Notes under the pieces: model-generated
What the model was told of the DNA's origin: nothing
Database searches by the model: none
What the model saw: the letters and a program-made list of their open reading frames with translations, nothing else
In this document: piece by piece, positions 1-6,357 of the stretch
How positions within the stretch are numbered: position 1 is the first letter of the stretch
How the letters are laid out: the number at the start of each line of letters is the position of its first letter
Source: an uncultured Actinomycetes bacterium
GTDB taxonomy: Bacteria > Actinomycetota > Actinomycetes > Nanopelagicales > Nanopelagicaceae
DNA: 13,883 nucleotides
Direction of reading: 5' to 3'
Assembly (NCBI GenBank): GCA_903845465.1
Contig: CAIMXQ010000143.1
Span: 1-13,883, forward strand
Position numbers and translations under genes: made by a program

Positions 1-1
1 C

Positions 2-655
2 TTTAGATTTGAAGATGGAATTGAAGTCGTCGGCTCGAGTCCTGAGGCGCTTGTGAAGGTAACCGGTCCAGAGGTAATGGTTCACCCCATTGCAGGAACT
101 CGCAGACGATCAGCATCAGTAGAAGAAGATATTCGCTTAGGCGAAGAGCTATTGGCAGATCCTAAAGAGCGCGCAGAACACTTGATGCTTGTAGACCTCG
201 GTCGTAATGATTTGGGTCGTGTATGTGCGCCAGGTAGCGTTGAAGTTATCGATTTTATGCATATCGAACGCTATTCACATGTGATGCATATTGTTTCAAC
301 AGTCATAGGAAAACTTTCTCAGTCATCAACTCCAATCGATGCACTGTTCTCTGTCTTCCCGGCTGGCACGCTCTCTGGAGCACCTAAGCCGCGTGCAATG
401 CAGATCATCGAAACTCTCGAACCAACGCGTCGAGGCCTCTATGGCGGCGCCATTGGTTACTTTGATTTCACCGGCAATATCGATACCTGTATTGCCATTC
501 GCACCGCCTTGCTTCATAACGGAACTGCCTATGTGCAAGCTGGTGCAGGACTTGTAGCAGATTCAGATCCTGCATCTGAAAATGAAGAGACCCTCAATAA
601 AGCAGCAGCGGTGCTCGGTGCAATAACTGCAGCCAATGAATTGCAGCAAAGCTGA
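2..655 (+). CDS. trpE: Anthranilate synthase component I, C-terminal part (5' end outside window)
   Basis: This is the last 217 codons of trpE, open from base 2 to the TGA at 653-655. TrpE converts chorismate to anthranilate, the first committed step of tryptophan synthesis, using ammonia from the TrpG glutaminase subunit. The fragment covers the C-terminal part of the chorismate-binding domain. Visible family motifs are SSPEALVKV, HPIAGTRRR, DLGRNDLGRVC, GTLSGAPKPRAMQIIE, the GAIGYFDFTGNIDTCIAIRT segment and the closing AGAGLVADSDPASENEE stretch. These distinguish anthranilate or aminodeoxychorismate synthases from isochorismate synthases. PabB is the main alternative, but the following trpC, trpB and trpA settle it as TrpE. 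The N-terminal feedback-inhibition site lies outside the window. The stop overlaps the next start (TGATG), which implies translational coupling. Confidence 0.95.
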   Translation, partial: FRFEDGIEVVGSSPEALVKVTGPEVMVHPIAGTRRRSASVEEDIRLGEELLADPKERAEHLMLVDLGRNDLGRVCAPGSVEVIDFMHIERYSHVMHIVSTVIGKLSQSSTPIDALFSVFPAGTLSGAPKPRAMQIIETLEPTRRGLYGGAIGYFDFTGNIDTCIAIRTALLHNGTAYVQAGAGLVADSDPASENEETLNKAAAVLGAITAANELQQS

Positions 656-813
656 TGTTTAAACTCGCATTCTCACTTTTATTAATATCAATTCTTGCAA
701 TTTCGATTAGCCGCAAGGTAAGACTGGCATCTCGATACGAACGCGCACCGAAGAAGCTCTCTATCTGGAACTCGCTCGATAAGGGAATTGATCCAACTGA
801 GGATCAGAAATGA
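655..813 (+). CDS. Small single-pass membrane protein of the trp operon (52 aa), apparently a minimised Trp_oprn_chp homologue
   Basis: This 52-residue ORF exactly fills the space between trpE and trpC. Its ATG overlaps the trpE stop (TGATG) and its TGA overlaps the trpC start (ATGA). Residues 4-18 form one hydrophobic helix, followed by a basic stretch (R20, K21, R23, R27, R30, K33, K34) that should stay in the cytoplasm. The tail carries SRYER at 26-30, W38 and LDKGIDPT at 41-48. From memory, actinobacteria carry at this position a four-helix Trp-operon membrane protein (TIGR02234/PF09534, about 200 aa) whose C-terminus has a similar SRYE...W..LD.G.DPT pattern. This gene would then keep only the last helix and tail. 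Function is unknown in the family. No strong Shine-Dalgarno precedes it, so coupling to trpE is likely. A chance ORF is unlikely given the double overlap. Confidence 0.8.
   Translation: MFKLAFSLLLISILAISISRKVRLASRYERAPKKLSIWNSLDKGIDPTEDQK
799..803 (+). promoter_or_regulatory. Ribosome binding site of trpC
   Basis: GAGGA lies 6 nt before the trpC ATG at 810. It sits inside the last codons of the small membrane gene. Ribosomes translating that gene would cross the site just before reinitiating on trpC. Confidence 0.6.
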
Positions 814-1583
814 GCGTCCTCGACTCCATCATCGAAGGCGTGCGCGAAGATCTCGCAGCCCGCAGACTTCCACTGGCGCAGATTCATCAGAGAATTGAAG
901 ATAGCGCTCCGGCACTAGATGCACATCAATTTCTTGCGCGTGAGGAAATGAATGTCATAGCTGAAGTAAAGCGGTCCTCTCCAAGTAAGGGTTCCCTTGC
1001 TCCTATTCCAGATCCAGCATCGCTAGCTGAGCAATATCAGGAAGCGGGGGCTGCAGCAGTAAGTGTGCTTACTGAAAAGCGGCGCTTTGGTGGATCACTC
1101 GAAGATCTCGATGCAGTTCGCAAGCGCGTCACTATTCCAGTACTTCGCAAAGATTTTATGGTTGATGAGTATCAATTTCTTGAAGCACGTGCACATGGCG
1201 CAGATATTGTTTTGCTCATTGTCGCCGCGCTTTCAAAGCACCAACTTAAGGATTTCTATGATCTTGCAACTGAGTTGGGAATGGCATCACTGATTGAGAT
1301 TCATACTGCGCAGGAACTTGAAAGTGCGATGGAGATTGAGCCACGAATAATCGGAGTGAACTCACGTAACCTCAAGACTCTCGACGTCGATAGTTCTGCC
1401 TTCAAGGAGTTAATTCCTCGGATCCCAAACTCTGTGATTCGCGTCGCTGAATCGGGAATCTCTTCACACGCAGATGTTGAATTTGCCCAAAGTTCGGGCG
1501 CTACGGCGATTCTCGTTGGCGAAGCCCTCGTGAAATCTGGCAATCCAATTTCTGCCATGCGCGAATTACTGGGCCGCGGGTAG
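810..1583 (+). CDS. trpC: Indole-3-glycerol phosphate synthase
   Basis: The 257-aa product closes the ring of 1-(o-carboxyphenylamino)-1-deoxyribulose 5-phosphate to give indole-3-glycerol phosphate, in the cytoplasm. It is one TIM-barrel domain of normal length. The catalytic residues known from the family (Sulfolobus E51, K53, K110, E159, N180, S211) have counterparts at E52 and K54 (VIAEVKRSSPSKG), K114 (VLRKDF), E163 (LIEIH), N184 (GVNSRNL) and S215 (VAESGI). The ATG at 810 is chosen because it overlaps the previous stop as ATGA and has GAGGA 6 nt upstream. The protein is monofunctional: there is no fused TrpF domain as in E. coli. The isomerase step is presumably done by PriA elsewhere, as is usual in actinobacteria. 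Confidence 0.97.
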   Translation: MSVLDSIIEGVREDLAARRLPLAQIHQRIEDSAPALDAHQFLAREEMNVIAEVKRSSPSKGSLAPIPDPASLAEQYQEAGAAAVSVLTEKRRFGGSLEDLDAVRKRVTIPVLRKDFMVDEYQFLEARAHGADIVLLIVAALSKHQLKDFYDLATELGMASLIEIHTAQELESAMEIEPRIIGVNSRNLKTLDVDSSAFKELIPRIPNSVIRVAESGISSHADVEFAQSSGATAILVGEALVKSGNPISAMRELLGRG

Positions 1584-1593
1584 GCTTTCACTA
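1581..1593 (+). promoter_or_regulatory. Possible internal leaderless promoter for trpB (TAGGCT, 6 nt before ATG)
   Basis: TAGGCT (1581-1586), which includes the trpC stop codon, fits the actinobacterial -10 pattern TANNNT. It ends 6 nt before the trpB ATG at 1593, the spacing expected when transcription starts on the start codon. No convincing -35 is visible about 17 nt upstream. GGGTAGG here could instead serve as a weak ribosome binding site, so this is tentative. Confidence 0.3.
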
Positions 1594-2786
1594 TGACAAC
1601 TGTCGAAGATCTTGCTGGCCACTTTGGTCCATATGGCGGTCGCTTCGTTCCTGAAGCACTAATTGGTGCGCTCGAAGAACTCGACGCTGCGCGTATTAAG
1701 GCTCAGACAGATCCAACATTTATTGCAGAATTAGCAGAACTTCATCGCACATATACCGGTAGACCAAGCATCATCACCGACGCTAAGAGATTTGCAGAAC
1801 ATGCAGGTGGCGCGCGCATCATTCTCAAACGCGAAGACCTTAATCACACAGGTAGCCATAAGATCAATAATGTTTTAGGACAAGCGCTCCTCACCAAACG
1901 AATGGGTAAGAAACGCATCATCGCCGAAACTGGCGCTGGTCAACATGGTGTTGCAGCTGCAACAGCAGCAGCCCTTATGGGGCTTGAGTGCGATGTGTAT
2001 ATGGGAGAAGAAGATACAAAGCGCCAGTCACTCAATGTCGCTCGTATGAAATTGCTCGGCGCTGAAGTTATTCCCGTAACAAGTGGCTCCAAGACACTCA
2101 AAGATGCCATCAATGAAGCGATGCGCGATTGGGTTACCAATGTCGAAACCACACACTATTTACTAGGAACAGTTGCTGGACCACATCCATTCCCATCAAT
2201 GGTCCGTGATTTCCATAAAATTATTGGCGAAGAATCACGCGAGCAAGTTCTTGCTCTCACCGGTCGCCTTCCCGATGCTGTGCTTGCCTGCGTTGGTGGA
2301 GGCTCCAATGCAATCGGGATCTTCCATCGATTTATCTCCGACCCATCAGTTCGATTAATTGGACTTGAAGCAGCAGGAGATGGAATCGAAACTGGGCGGC
2401 ATGCTGCTTCGATTTCAGGTGGTTCACCAGGAGTACTTCATGGAAATCGCACCTATGTTCTTCAAGATGAGAACGGCCAGACAATTGAATCGCACTCAAT
2501 CTCTGCTGGTTTGGATTACCCGGGTGTAGGACCAGAGCATGCATACCTTCACGACATTGGCCGCGCTGAATATCGTGGAATTACTGATGCGCAAGCGATG
2601 CATGCATTTGCACTTCTTTCAAAGACTGAAGGAATCATCCCTGCAATCGAAACCGCACACGCGCTTGCCGGAGCAATCCAGGTCGGCAATGAACTAGGCC
2701 CTGATTCAATTATTCTGATTAATCTCTCTGGTCGAGGCGATAAAGATGTACAGACTGCGGCGCATTACTTTGGAATACCTCTCTAA
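1593..2786 (+). CDS. trpB: Tryptophan synthase beta chain
   Basis: The 397-aa product condenses indole with L-serine to make L-tryptophan, using pyridoxal phosphate, in an alpha2beta2 complex with TrpA. The PLP lysine is K90 in HTGSHKINN. E112, just before GAGQHG (114-119), matches the catalytic glutamate of the family. GGGSN at 235-239 is the phosphate-binding loop, and S379 in NLSGRGDKD matches the serine that contacts the PLP ring nitrogen. Length matches canonical TrpB1 rather than the longer TrpB2 type. The gene starts 9 nt after trpC and ends directly against trpA (TAAATG, no gap), which fits production of the two subunits in balance. The start matches the usual N-terminus leading to HFGPYGGRFVPE. 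Confidence 0.98.
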   Translation: MTTVEDLAGHFGPYGGRFVPEALIGALEELDAARIKAQTDPTFIAELAELHRTYTGRPSIITDAKRFAEHAGGARIILKREDLNHTGSHKINNVLGQALLTKRMGKKRIIAETGAGQHGVAAATAAALMGLECDVYMGEEDTKRQSLNVARMKLLGAEVIPVTSGSKTLKDAINEAMRDWVTNVETTHYLLGTVAGPHPFPSMVRDFHKIIGEESREQVLALTGRLPDAVLACVGGGSNAIGIFHRFISDPSVRLIGLEAAGDGIETGRHAASISGGSPGVLHGNRTYVLQDENGQTIESHSISAGLDYPGVGPEHAYLHDIGRAEYRGITDAQAMHAFALLSKTEGIIPAIETAHALAGAIQVGNELGPDSIILINLSGRGDKDVQTAAHYFGIPL

Positions 2787-3590
2787 ATGGCCACTGCACT
2801 TGATGATCTCTTCGTCAAAGTTCGCTCCGAAAATCGTGCGGCGCTGATTGCATATATTCCTGCAGGATTTCCCAGCATTGAAGGCTGTAAAAAAGTAATT
2901 AAGGCTTTTGTTGATGGCGGAGTCGACGCGATTGAAATTGGTTTTCCCTATAGCGATCCGGTCATGGATGGACCAACTATTCAAGCCGCGGCAGATCAAT
3001 CACTTTCTCAAGGCACAGGTGCAGGCGAGGTCTTTGATGCGCTGAAGACTGCATCGGGACTTGGAGTCGCGGCGGTAGTGATGACGTATTGGAATCCTAT
3101 TGAGAAATATGGCGTTGAAAAATTTGCACAAGCAATCGTCGACAATGGCGGTTCAGGCGTTATTACCCCAGACCTCACAATCGAAGAATCCGGTACGTGG
3201 AAGGCAGCGGTTGCAAAGACTGGAATTAATCCAATCTACGTTGTTGCGCCAAGCACAACCGAAGCTCGTCTTCCGATGGTGACATCACAATGCGGCGGCT
3301 TTGTGTACGCCGCAAGTTTGATGGGCGTAACAGGTACACGTACATCTGTCTCTTCAGGTGCACCAGATCTCGTCGCACGAATTCGTACAACAACTGGCCT
3401 TCCTGTCTCTGTCGGGCTTGGCGTTTCTACCCGCGAGCAAGCAAAGGGCGTTGCAGGGTATGCAGATGGAGTAATTGTTGGGTCAGCATTTATCAAAGCG
3501 ATCCAAGATGCGCCCGATGAAGAATCTGGGCTTACTGCGGTCCGAGAATTGGCATCAGAGTTAGCTAAAGGAGTGCGTGAGGGACGATGA
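2787..3590 (+). CDS. trpA: Tryptophan synthase alpha chain
   Basis: The 267-aa TIM barrel cleaves indole-3-glycerol phosphate to glyceraldehyde 3-phosphate and indole, which is channelled to TrpB. The two catalytic acids, E49 and D60 in Salmonella, are E50 (DAIEIGFPYSDP) and D61 (DPVMDGPTIQ). The mobile loop is seen as GVTGTRTS near 180-187. The phosphate-binding loops are GLGVS at 210-214 and VGSAF at 231-235. Length is normal. The start codon follows the trpB stop with no intervening base and has no strong Shine-Dalgarno, so coupling to trpB is likely. The stop overlaps the next gene as ATGA. Confidence 0.97.
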   Translation: MATALDDLFVKVRSENRAALIAYIPAGFPSIEGCKKVIKAFVDGGVDAIEIGFPYSDPVMDGPTIQAAADQSLSQGTGAGEVFDALKTASGLGVAAVVMTYWNPIEKYGVEKFAQAIVDNGGSGVITPDLTIEESGTWKAAVAKTGINPIYVVAPSTTEARLPMVTSQCGGFVYAASLMGVTGTRTSVSSGAPDLVARIRTTTGLPVSVGLGVSTREQAKGVAGYADGVIVGSAFIKAIQDAPDEESGLTAVRELASELAKGVREGR

Positions 3591-4063
3591 AGAAATATTC
3601 TCCATGGTTTGGCTTGCTTGCGCGATTGATTCTGGGCGGAGTCTTGTTTGCTGCAGGACTTCTTAAATACCAACATCTTGATAAGTCACAGATGGCAGTT
3701 CGTGCATATGAACTTTTGCCAATATCGGTAGCAAACTTTTTGGGAATATCTCTTCCCTTCCTTGAAATTGCGACTGGAATTCTCCTTGTTGTTGGAGCAG
3801 CAACTAGAATCGCTGCAGCTATCGGTGGCATGCTCATGCTGATCTTTATTGCAGGAATTTCTCAGGCATGGGCCCGAGGACTATCAATCGATTGCGGTTG
3901 TTTTGGCGGTGGGGGACAAGTTGCCCCAGGAGCTACCAACTATCTACCTGAAATCCTGCGTGATACAGCGCTGGCGCTGATCGCGATTTACCTTTTCCGC
4001 TACCCACAAAGTAAATTTGGACTAGACCGACAAACCTCAGATGGAGAACAGAGCAATGGCTAA
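3587..4063 (+). CDS. MauE/DoxX-family membrane redox protein
   Basis: The 158-aa integral membrane protein has four hydrophobic helices at about 8-26, 47-69, 75-95 and 122-138. Between helices 3 and 4 it carries the motif SIDCGCFGGGG, with C103 and C105. This arrangement and the RGLSIDCGCFG signature are typical of MauE-like members of the DoxX superfamily. MauE itself is needed with the thioredoxin-like MauD for methylamine dehydrogenase maturation. Here no mau genes are present and the next gene encodes a membrane-anchored DsbA-like protein. I infer that this protein handles electrons for that partner, as DsbB or VKOR do for DsbA. The ATG overlaps the trpA stop (ATGA); GAGGG at 3579-3583 is only 3 nt away, and AAAGGAG at 3567-3573 is a more distant option. 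Confidence 0.85.
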   Translation: MKKYSPWFGLLARLILGGVLFAAGLLKYQHLDKSQMAVRAYELLPISVANFLGISLPFLEIATGILLVVGAATRIAAAIGGMLMLIFIAGISQAWARGLSIDCGCFGGGGQVAPGATNYLPEILRDTALALIAIYLFRYPQSKFGLDRQTSDGEQSNG

Positions 4064-4727
4064 TAAGAAACCTGGCAAAGATAACTTCACACGAAACCTC
4101 GTGATTGTTGTCGTCGTAGGTGTCGTCCTACTTATGTTGGTCCCAACTCTGATTTCAAAGGGAACCAAGACGACGGCCAAGATACCGTCAAGTGTTTCTG
4201 CGAGCCATGGATATGGAATTGTCTTTAATGGAGACGTCAAGAGCGTTCCAGTCGTTGATGTTTACGAAGATTTCCAATGCCCCATCTGCCAGCAATTTGA
4301 AAAGATGAATGGTGATTACCTTGAATCGCTTATCAAAGCTAAAAAAGCAACTGTCATTTATCACTCTTTATCGTTCCTAGGTCCTGATTCCATCCGCGCA
4401 GCAAATGCCGGAGCATGCGCCGCAGATCAAGGGAAGTTTTTAGACTTTCACCGCGTGCTTTATGCAAATCAACCAGCCGAAAATTCGGGTGCGTGGACAA
4501 ATCTGGCCCTCACAATTCTTGGCCCAGCAGCCGGAATTACTGACAAGAAATTTGGAACGTGCGTCAATGGTGGGCAATATTCAGATTGGGTTACCAATGT
4601 TGCCAATGCCGGAGCAAAGGCCAATGTGAATTCAACCCCGACGGTCTTTGTGAATGGGAAAGAACTCGATCGCAAAACCGAATACTTCAACGCAGATAAA
4701 TTTAAAGCAGCTATAGAGCGCGGATAA
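4056..4727 (+). CDS. Membrane-anchored DsbA-like thiol oxidoreductase (Thioredoxin_4 type)
   Basis: The 223-aa product has a basic N-terminus, one membrane helix at about 14-31 and an extracytoplasmic thioredoxin fold. The active site is CPIC (C75, C78) in DVYEDFQCPICQQFE, and the cis-proline loop is STPTVFVNG (P195). Two further cysteines, C121 and C169, lie in the inserted helical region and could form a structural disulfide. DsbA-family proteins with these features oxidise or isomerise thiols in exported proteins. I chose the ATG at 4056 because GGAG at 4043-4046 precedes it at workable distance and the protein then begins MANKKPGK. An in-frame ATG at 4041 would add five residues. With the chosen start, the gene overlaps the MauE-like gene by 8 nt, which supports a joint function. 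Which substrates it acts on is not visible. Confidence 0.88.
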   Translation: MANKKPGKDNFTRNLVIVVVVGVVLLMLVPTLISKGTKTTAKIPSSVSASHGYGIVFNGDVKSVPVVDVYEDFQCPICQQFEKMNGDYLESLIKAKKATVIYHSLSFLGPDSIRAANAGACAADQGKFLDFHRVLYANQPAENSGAWTNLALTILGPAAGITDKKFGTCVNGGQYSDWVTNVANAGAKANVNSTPTVFVNGKELDRKTEYFNADKFKAAIERG

Positions 4728-4729
4728 CC

Positions 4730-5536
4730 GTGCGTTTCTCAATTCCAACTCCGACCACTTCGGCAGTTGCAATTGGGCCGCTGACAATTCACTTATATGC
4801 GCTCTGCATTATTGCGGGCGTTGCGATGGCGCTATGGCTTGGCAATAAGAGATTTATCACCGCATATCCAAGTGCGACTGGCGTCGTAAGTGATGTTGCG
4901 ATCTTCGCAGTTCCGGCTGGAGTCATCGGTGGGCGGCTGTATCACATCGCAACAACCCCAGAAAAGTATTTTGGTAGTAAGGGACATTTCGCAGATGCGT
5001 TCCGGATTTGGAACGGTGGACTTGGAATTTGGGGAGCTATTGCACTTGGAACTATCGCCGCCTATTTGTATTACAGAAAAATCGCGAAGCTTCGAGATCT
5101 CCCAGCTTTTGCCGCCTTTGCCGATGCACTTGCTCCAGGAGTTCTGATTGCTCAGGCGATTGGACGATGGGGTAATTGGTTTAATGGTGAGCTCTTTGGG
5201 CGCCCTCTCAAGACTTCATGGGCGCTAGAGATTCCTGAGTATCTGCGACCTGTTGGATTCGAACAGTATTCAACTTTTCACCCAACTTTTCTCTACGAAT
5301 CTCTATGGTGTTTGTCTATAGCAACTTTCCTGCTCTACCTCCGACGCACTCTCCCAAACGGTGCGCTCTTTCTTCTCTACATCACCTTGTATAGCGCCGG
5401 ACGGTTCTTTATTGAAGGGTTACGGATTGATGAAGCACACACCATCGCGGGGCTGCGTCTCAATCAATACGTTGCCCTCATCGTTACATTCTGTGGAGCG
5501 GTCCTCTTCACACGAATATTGACGAGGAAGCGGTAG
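4730..5536 (+). CDS. lgt: Phosphatidylglycerol-prolipoprotein diacylglyceryl transferase (GTG start)
   Basis: The 268-aa multi-pass membrane enzyme transfers diacylglycerol from phosphatidylglycerol to the lipobox cysteine of prolipoproteins. The Lgt signature GRWGNWFNGELFGRP gives R146, N149 and E154, matching E. coli R143, N146 and E151. HPTFLYES follows at 184-191. Near the C-terminus Y221, R225, E229 and R232 keep the spacing of E. coli Y235, R239, E243 and R246. The N-terminal HLYAL (21-25) is also typical. E. coli His103 aligns with W101 in IWNGGLGIWGA. The start is GTG, 2 nt after the previous stop, with no clear Shine-Dalgarno; the short N-terminus before the first helix agrees with the family. 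Lgt next to a thiol oxidoreductase places two export-maturation steps side by side. Confidence 0.96.
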   Translation: MRFSIPTPTTSAVAIGPLTIHLYALCIIAGVAMALWLGNKRFITAYPSATGVVSDVAIFAVPAGVIGGRLYHIATTPEKYFGSKGHFADAFRIWNGGLGIWGAIALGTIAAYLYYRKIAKLRDLPAFAAFADALAPGVLIAQAIGRWGNWFNGELFGRPLKTSWALEIPEYLRPVGFEQYSTFHPTFLYESLWCLSIATFLLYLRRTLPNGALFLLYITLYSAGRFFIEGLRIDEAHTIAGLRLNQYVALIVTFCGAVLFTRILTRKR

Positions 5537-5546
5537 GCTATAAATA
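5534..5546 (+). promoter_or_regulatory. Possible leaderless promoter for the VIT-family gene (TAGGCT, 6 nt before ATG)
   Basis: TAGGCT (5534-5539), starting in the lgt stop codon, ends 6 nt before the ATG at 5546. Motif and spacing are identical to those before trpB. TTGACG at 5519-5524 resembles a -35 but is only 9 nt away, too close for TAGGCT. It is 14 nt from an alternative TATAAA at 5539-5544, also a poor spacing. GTAGG could act as a weak ribosome binding site instead. Confidence 0.3.
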
Positions 5547-6259
5547 TGGCTCTCGAAGATGTCTATCGACGCAATCAGCAACATCGCACTCATCGTGCTG
5601 GTTGGTTGCGAGCAGCAGTACTTGGCGCCAATGATGGACTTGTATCGACCGCCAGCTTGATGATTGGTGTTGCTGCTGCAAAATCTGGAGAGCAAGCTTT
5701 TCTTGTCACAGCAGGTGCTGCAGGAATCGCCGCAGGTGCGATGTCGATGGCTGTCGGCGAATATGTTTCTGTGCGATCACAGAATGATATTGAAGAATCT
5801 GATCGACTTCTTGAGATTGAGCACTTAGCCACAGATCCCGAAGGCGAGTTTGAAGAACTTATTGAAATTTATATCAATCGTGGATTACCTAGAGAACTGG
5901 CTACGCAAGTTGCGCAGACGATGCATGATAAGGATCCACTTGCAGCGCATCTTCGTGATGAACTTGGACAACATCCACATACCAAGGCACGTCCAGTTCA
6001 AGCAGCAATTGCTTCGGCAACTGCTTTCACATTAGGCGGACTTATTCCTTTCATCGGAGCCTTTGCACCTACTGCTGGCAAAGCCGCTTGGAGCATTATT
6101 GGATTTACCATGGTCGGACTAGTTGTCACCGGAATTGTCAGCGCAAAGACAGCTGGTTCCAAGATCCTCATCCCAACCTTGCGCGTTATCGGGGGAGGTT
6201 GCCTAGGTATGGCAATTACCGCAGGAATTGGCCAGATCCTTCACGTGAGTGGCATCTAA
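5546..6259 (+). CDS. VIT1/CCC1-family Fe(II)/Mn(II) transporter
   Basis: The 237-aa protein has five predicted membrane helices, at about 22-43, 52-75, 150-172, 181-202 and 210-233. The motif WLRAAVLGANDGLVSTASL contains D30, and GAMSMAVGEYVSVRSQND contains M66, M68 and E72; these resemble the ion-path residues D43 and M80 of plant VIT1. Between helices 2 and 3 a charged cytoplasmic segment (about 82-145) is rich in glutamate. It matches the metal-binding domain of the family, which takes up Fe(II) before proton-coupled export from the cytosol. In a bacterium this would mean efflux across the plasma membrane. The metal cannot be told from sequence. There is no fused ferritin-like domain as in MbfA. 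The gene starts 9 nt after lgt and ends the tight cluster. Confidence 0.9.
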   Translation: MALEDVYRRNQQHRTHRAGWLRAAVLGANDGLVSTASLMIGVAAAKSGEQAFLVTAGAAGIAAGAMSMAVGEYVSVRSQNDIEESDRLLEIEHLATDPEGEFEELIEIYINRGLPRELATQVAQTMHDKDPLAAHLRDELGQHPHTKARPVQAAIASATAFTLGGLIPFIGAFAPTAGKAAWSIIGFTMVGLVVTGIVSAKTAGSKILIPTLRVIGGGCLGMAITAGIGQILHVSGI

Positions 6260-6311
6260 AGCACCCCCTTGCTACCCTTTCAACACTGATTCACCTGCAC
6301 CATGAACTACC

Positions 6312-6352
6312 GGGCCAAAGTTGTCCCTTGTGATACTTACAAAAGGGACAAC
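6312..6352 (+). repeat. Perfect 10-bp inverted repeat with a third related half-site, upstream of gltB
   Basis: GTTGTCCCTT (6320-6329) and AAGGGACAAC (6343-6352) are exact reverse complements separated by 13 nt. A related GGGCCAA at 6312-6318 forms a one-mismatch palindrome with TTGTCCC (6321-6327), so three similar half-sites lie in 41 bases. The right arm ends 5 nt before the gltB ATG and contains its likely Shine-Dalgarno. No T-run follows, so it is not an intrinsic terminator. It is either a DNA operator or, if transcribed, an RNA hairpin over the ribosome binding site. This is the most notable content of the 98-nt gap 6260-6357; the rest shows nothing clear. Confidence 0.75.
6329..6337 (+). 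promoter_or_regulatory. Candidate extended -10 element of the gltB promoter
   Basis: TGT followed by GATACT (6332-6337) resembles an extended -10 (TGN plus TATAAT-like). It lies in the spacer of the inverted repeat. Transcription would start near 6343-6345, giving a leader of about 14 nt. No good -35 is seen at 16-18 nt upstream, which an extended -10 can tolerate. A protein bound to the repeat would block this promoter. Confidence 0.4.
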
Positions 6353-6357
6353 GGGTA

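Noticed and set aside
3236..3676. 146-codon open frame on the minus strand
   Set aside because: It is antisense to trpA and the MauE-like gene, with no recognisable domain and no ribosome site that I could see.
4041..4055. Upstream ATG for the DsbA-like gene
   Set aside because: It has no ribosome site before it, while the ATG at 4056 has GGAG upstream. The difference is only five residues.
6320..6352. Intrinsic terminator after the VIT-family gene
   Set aside because: The stem is not followed by a T-run, and its 3' arm runs almost into the gltB start codon.
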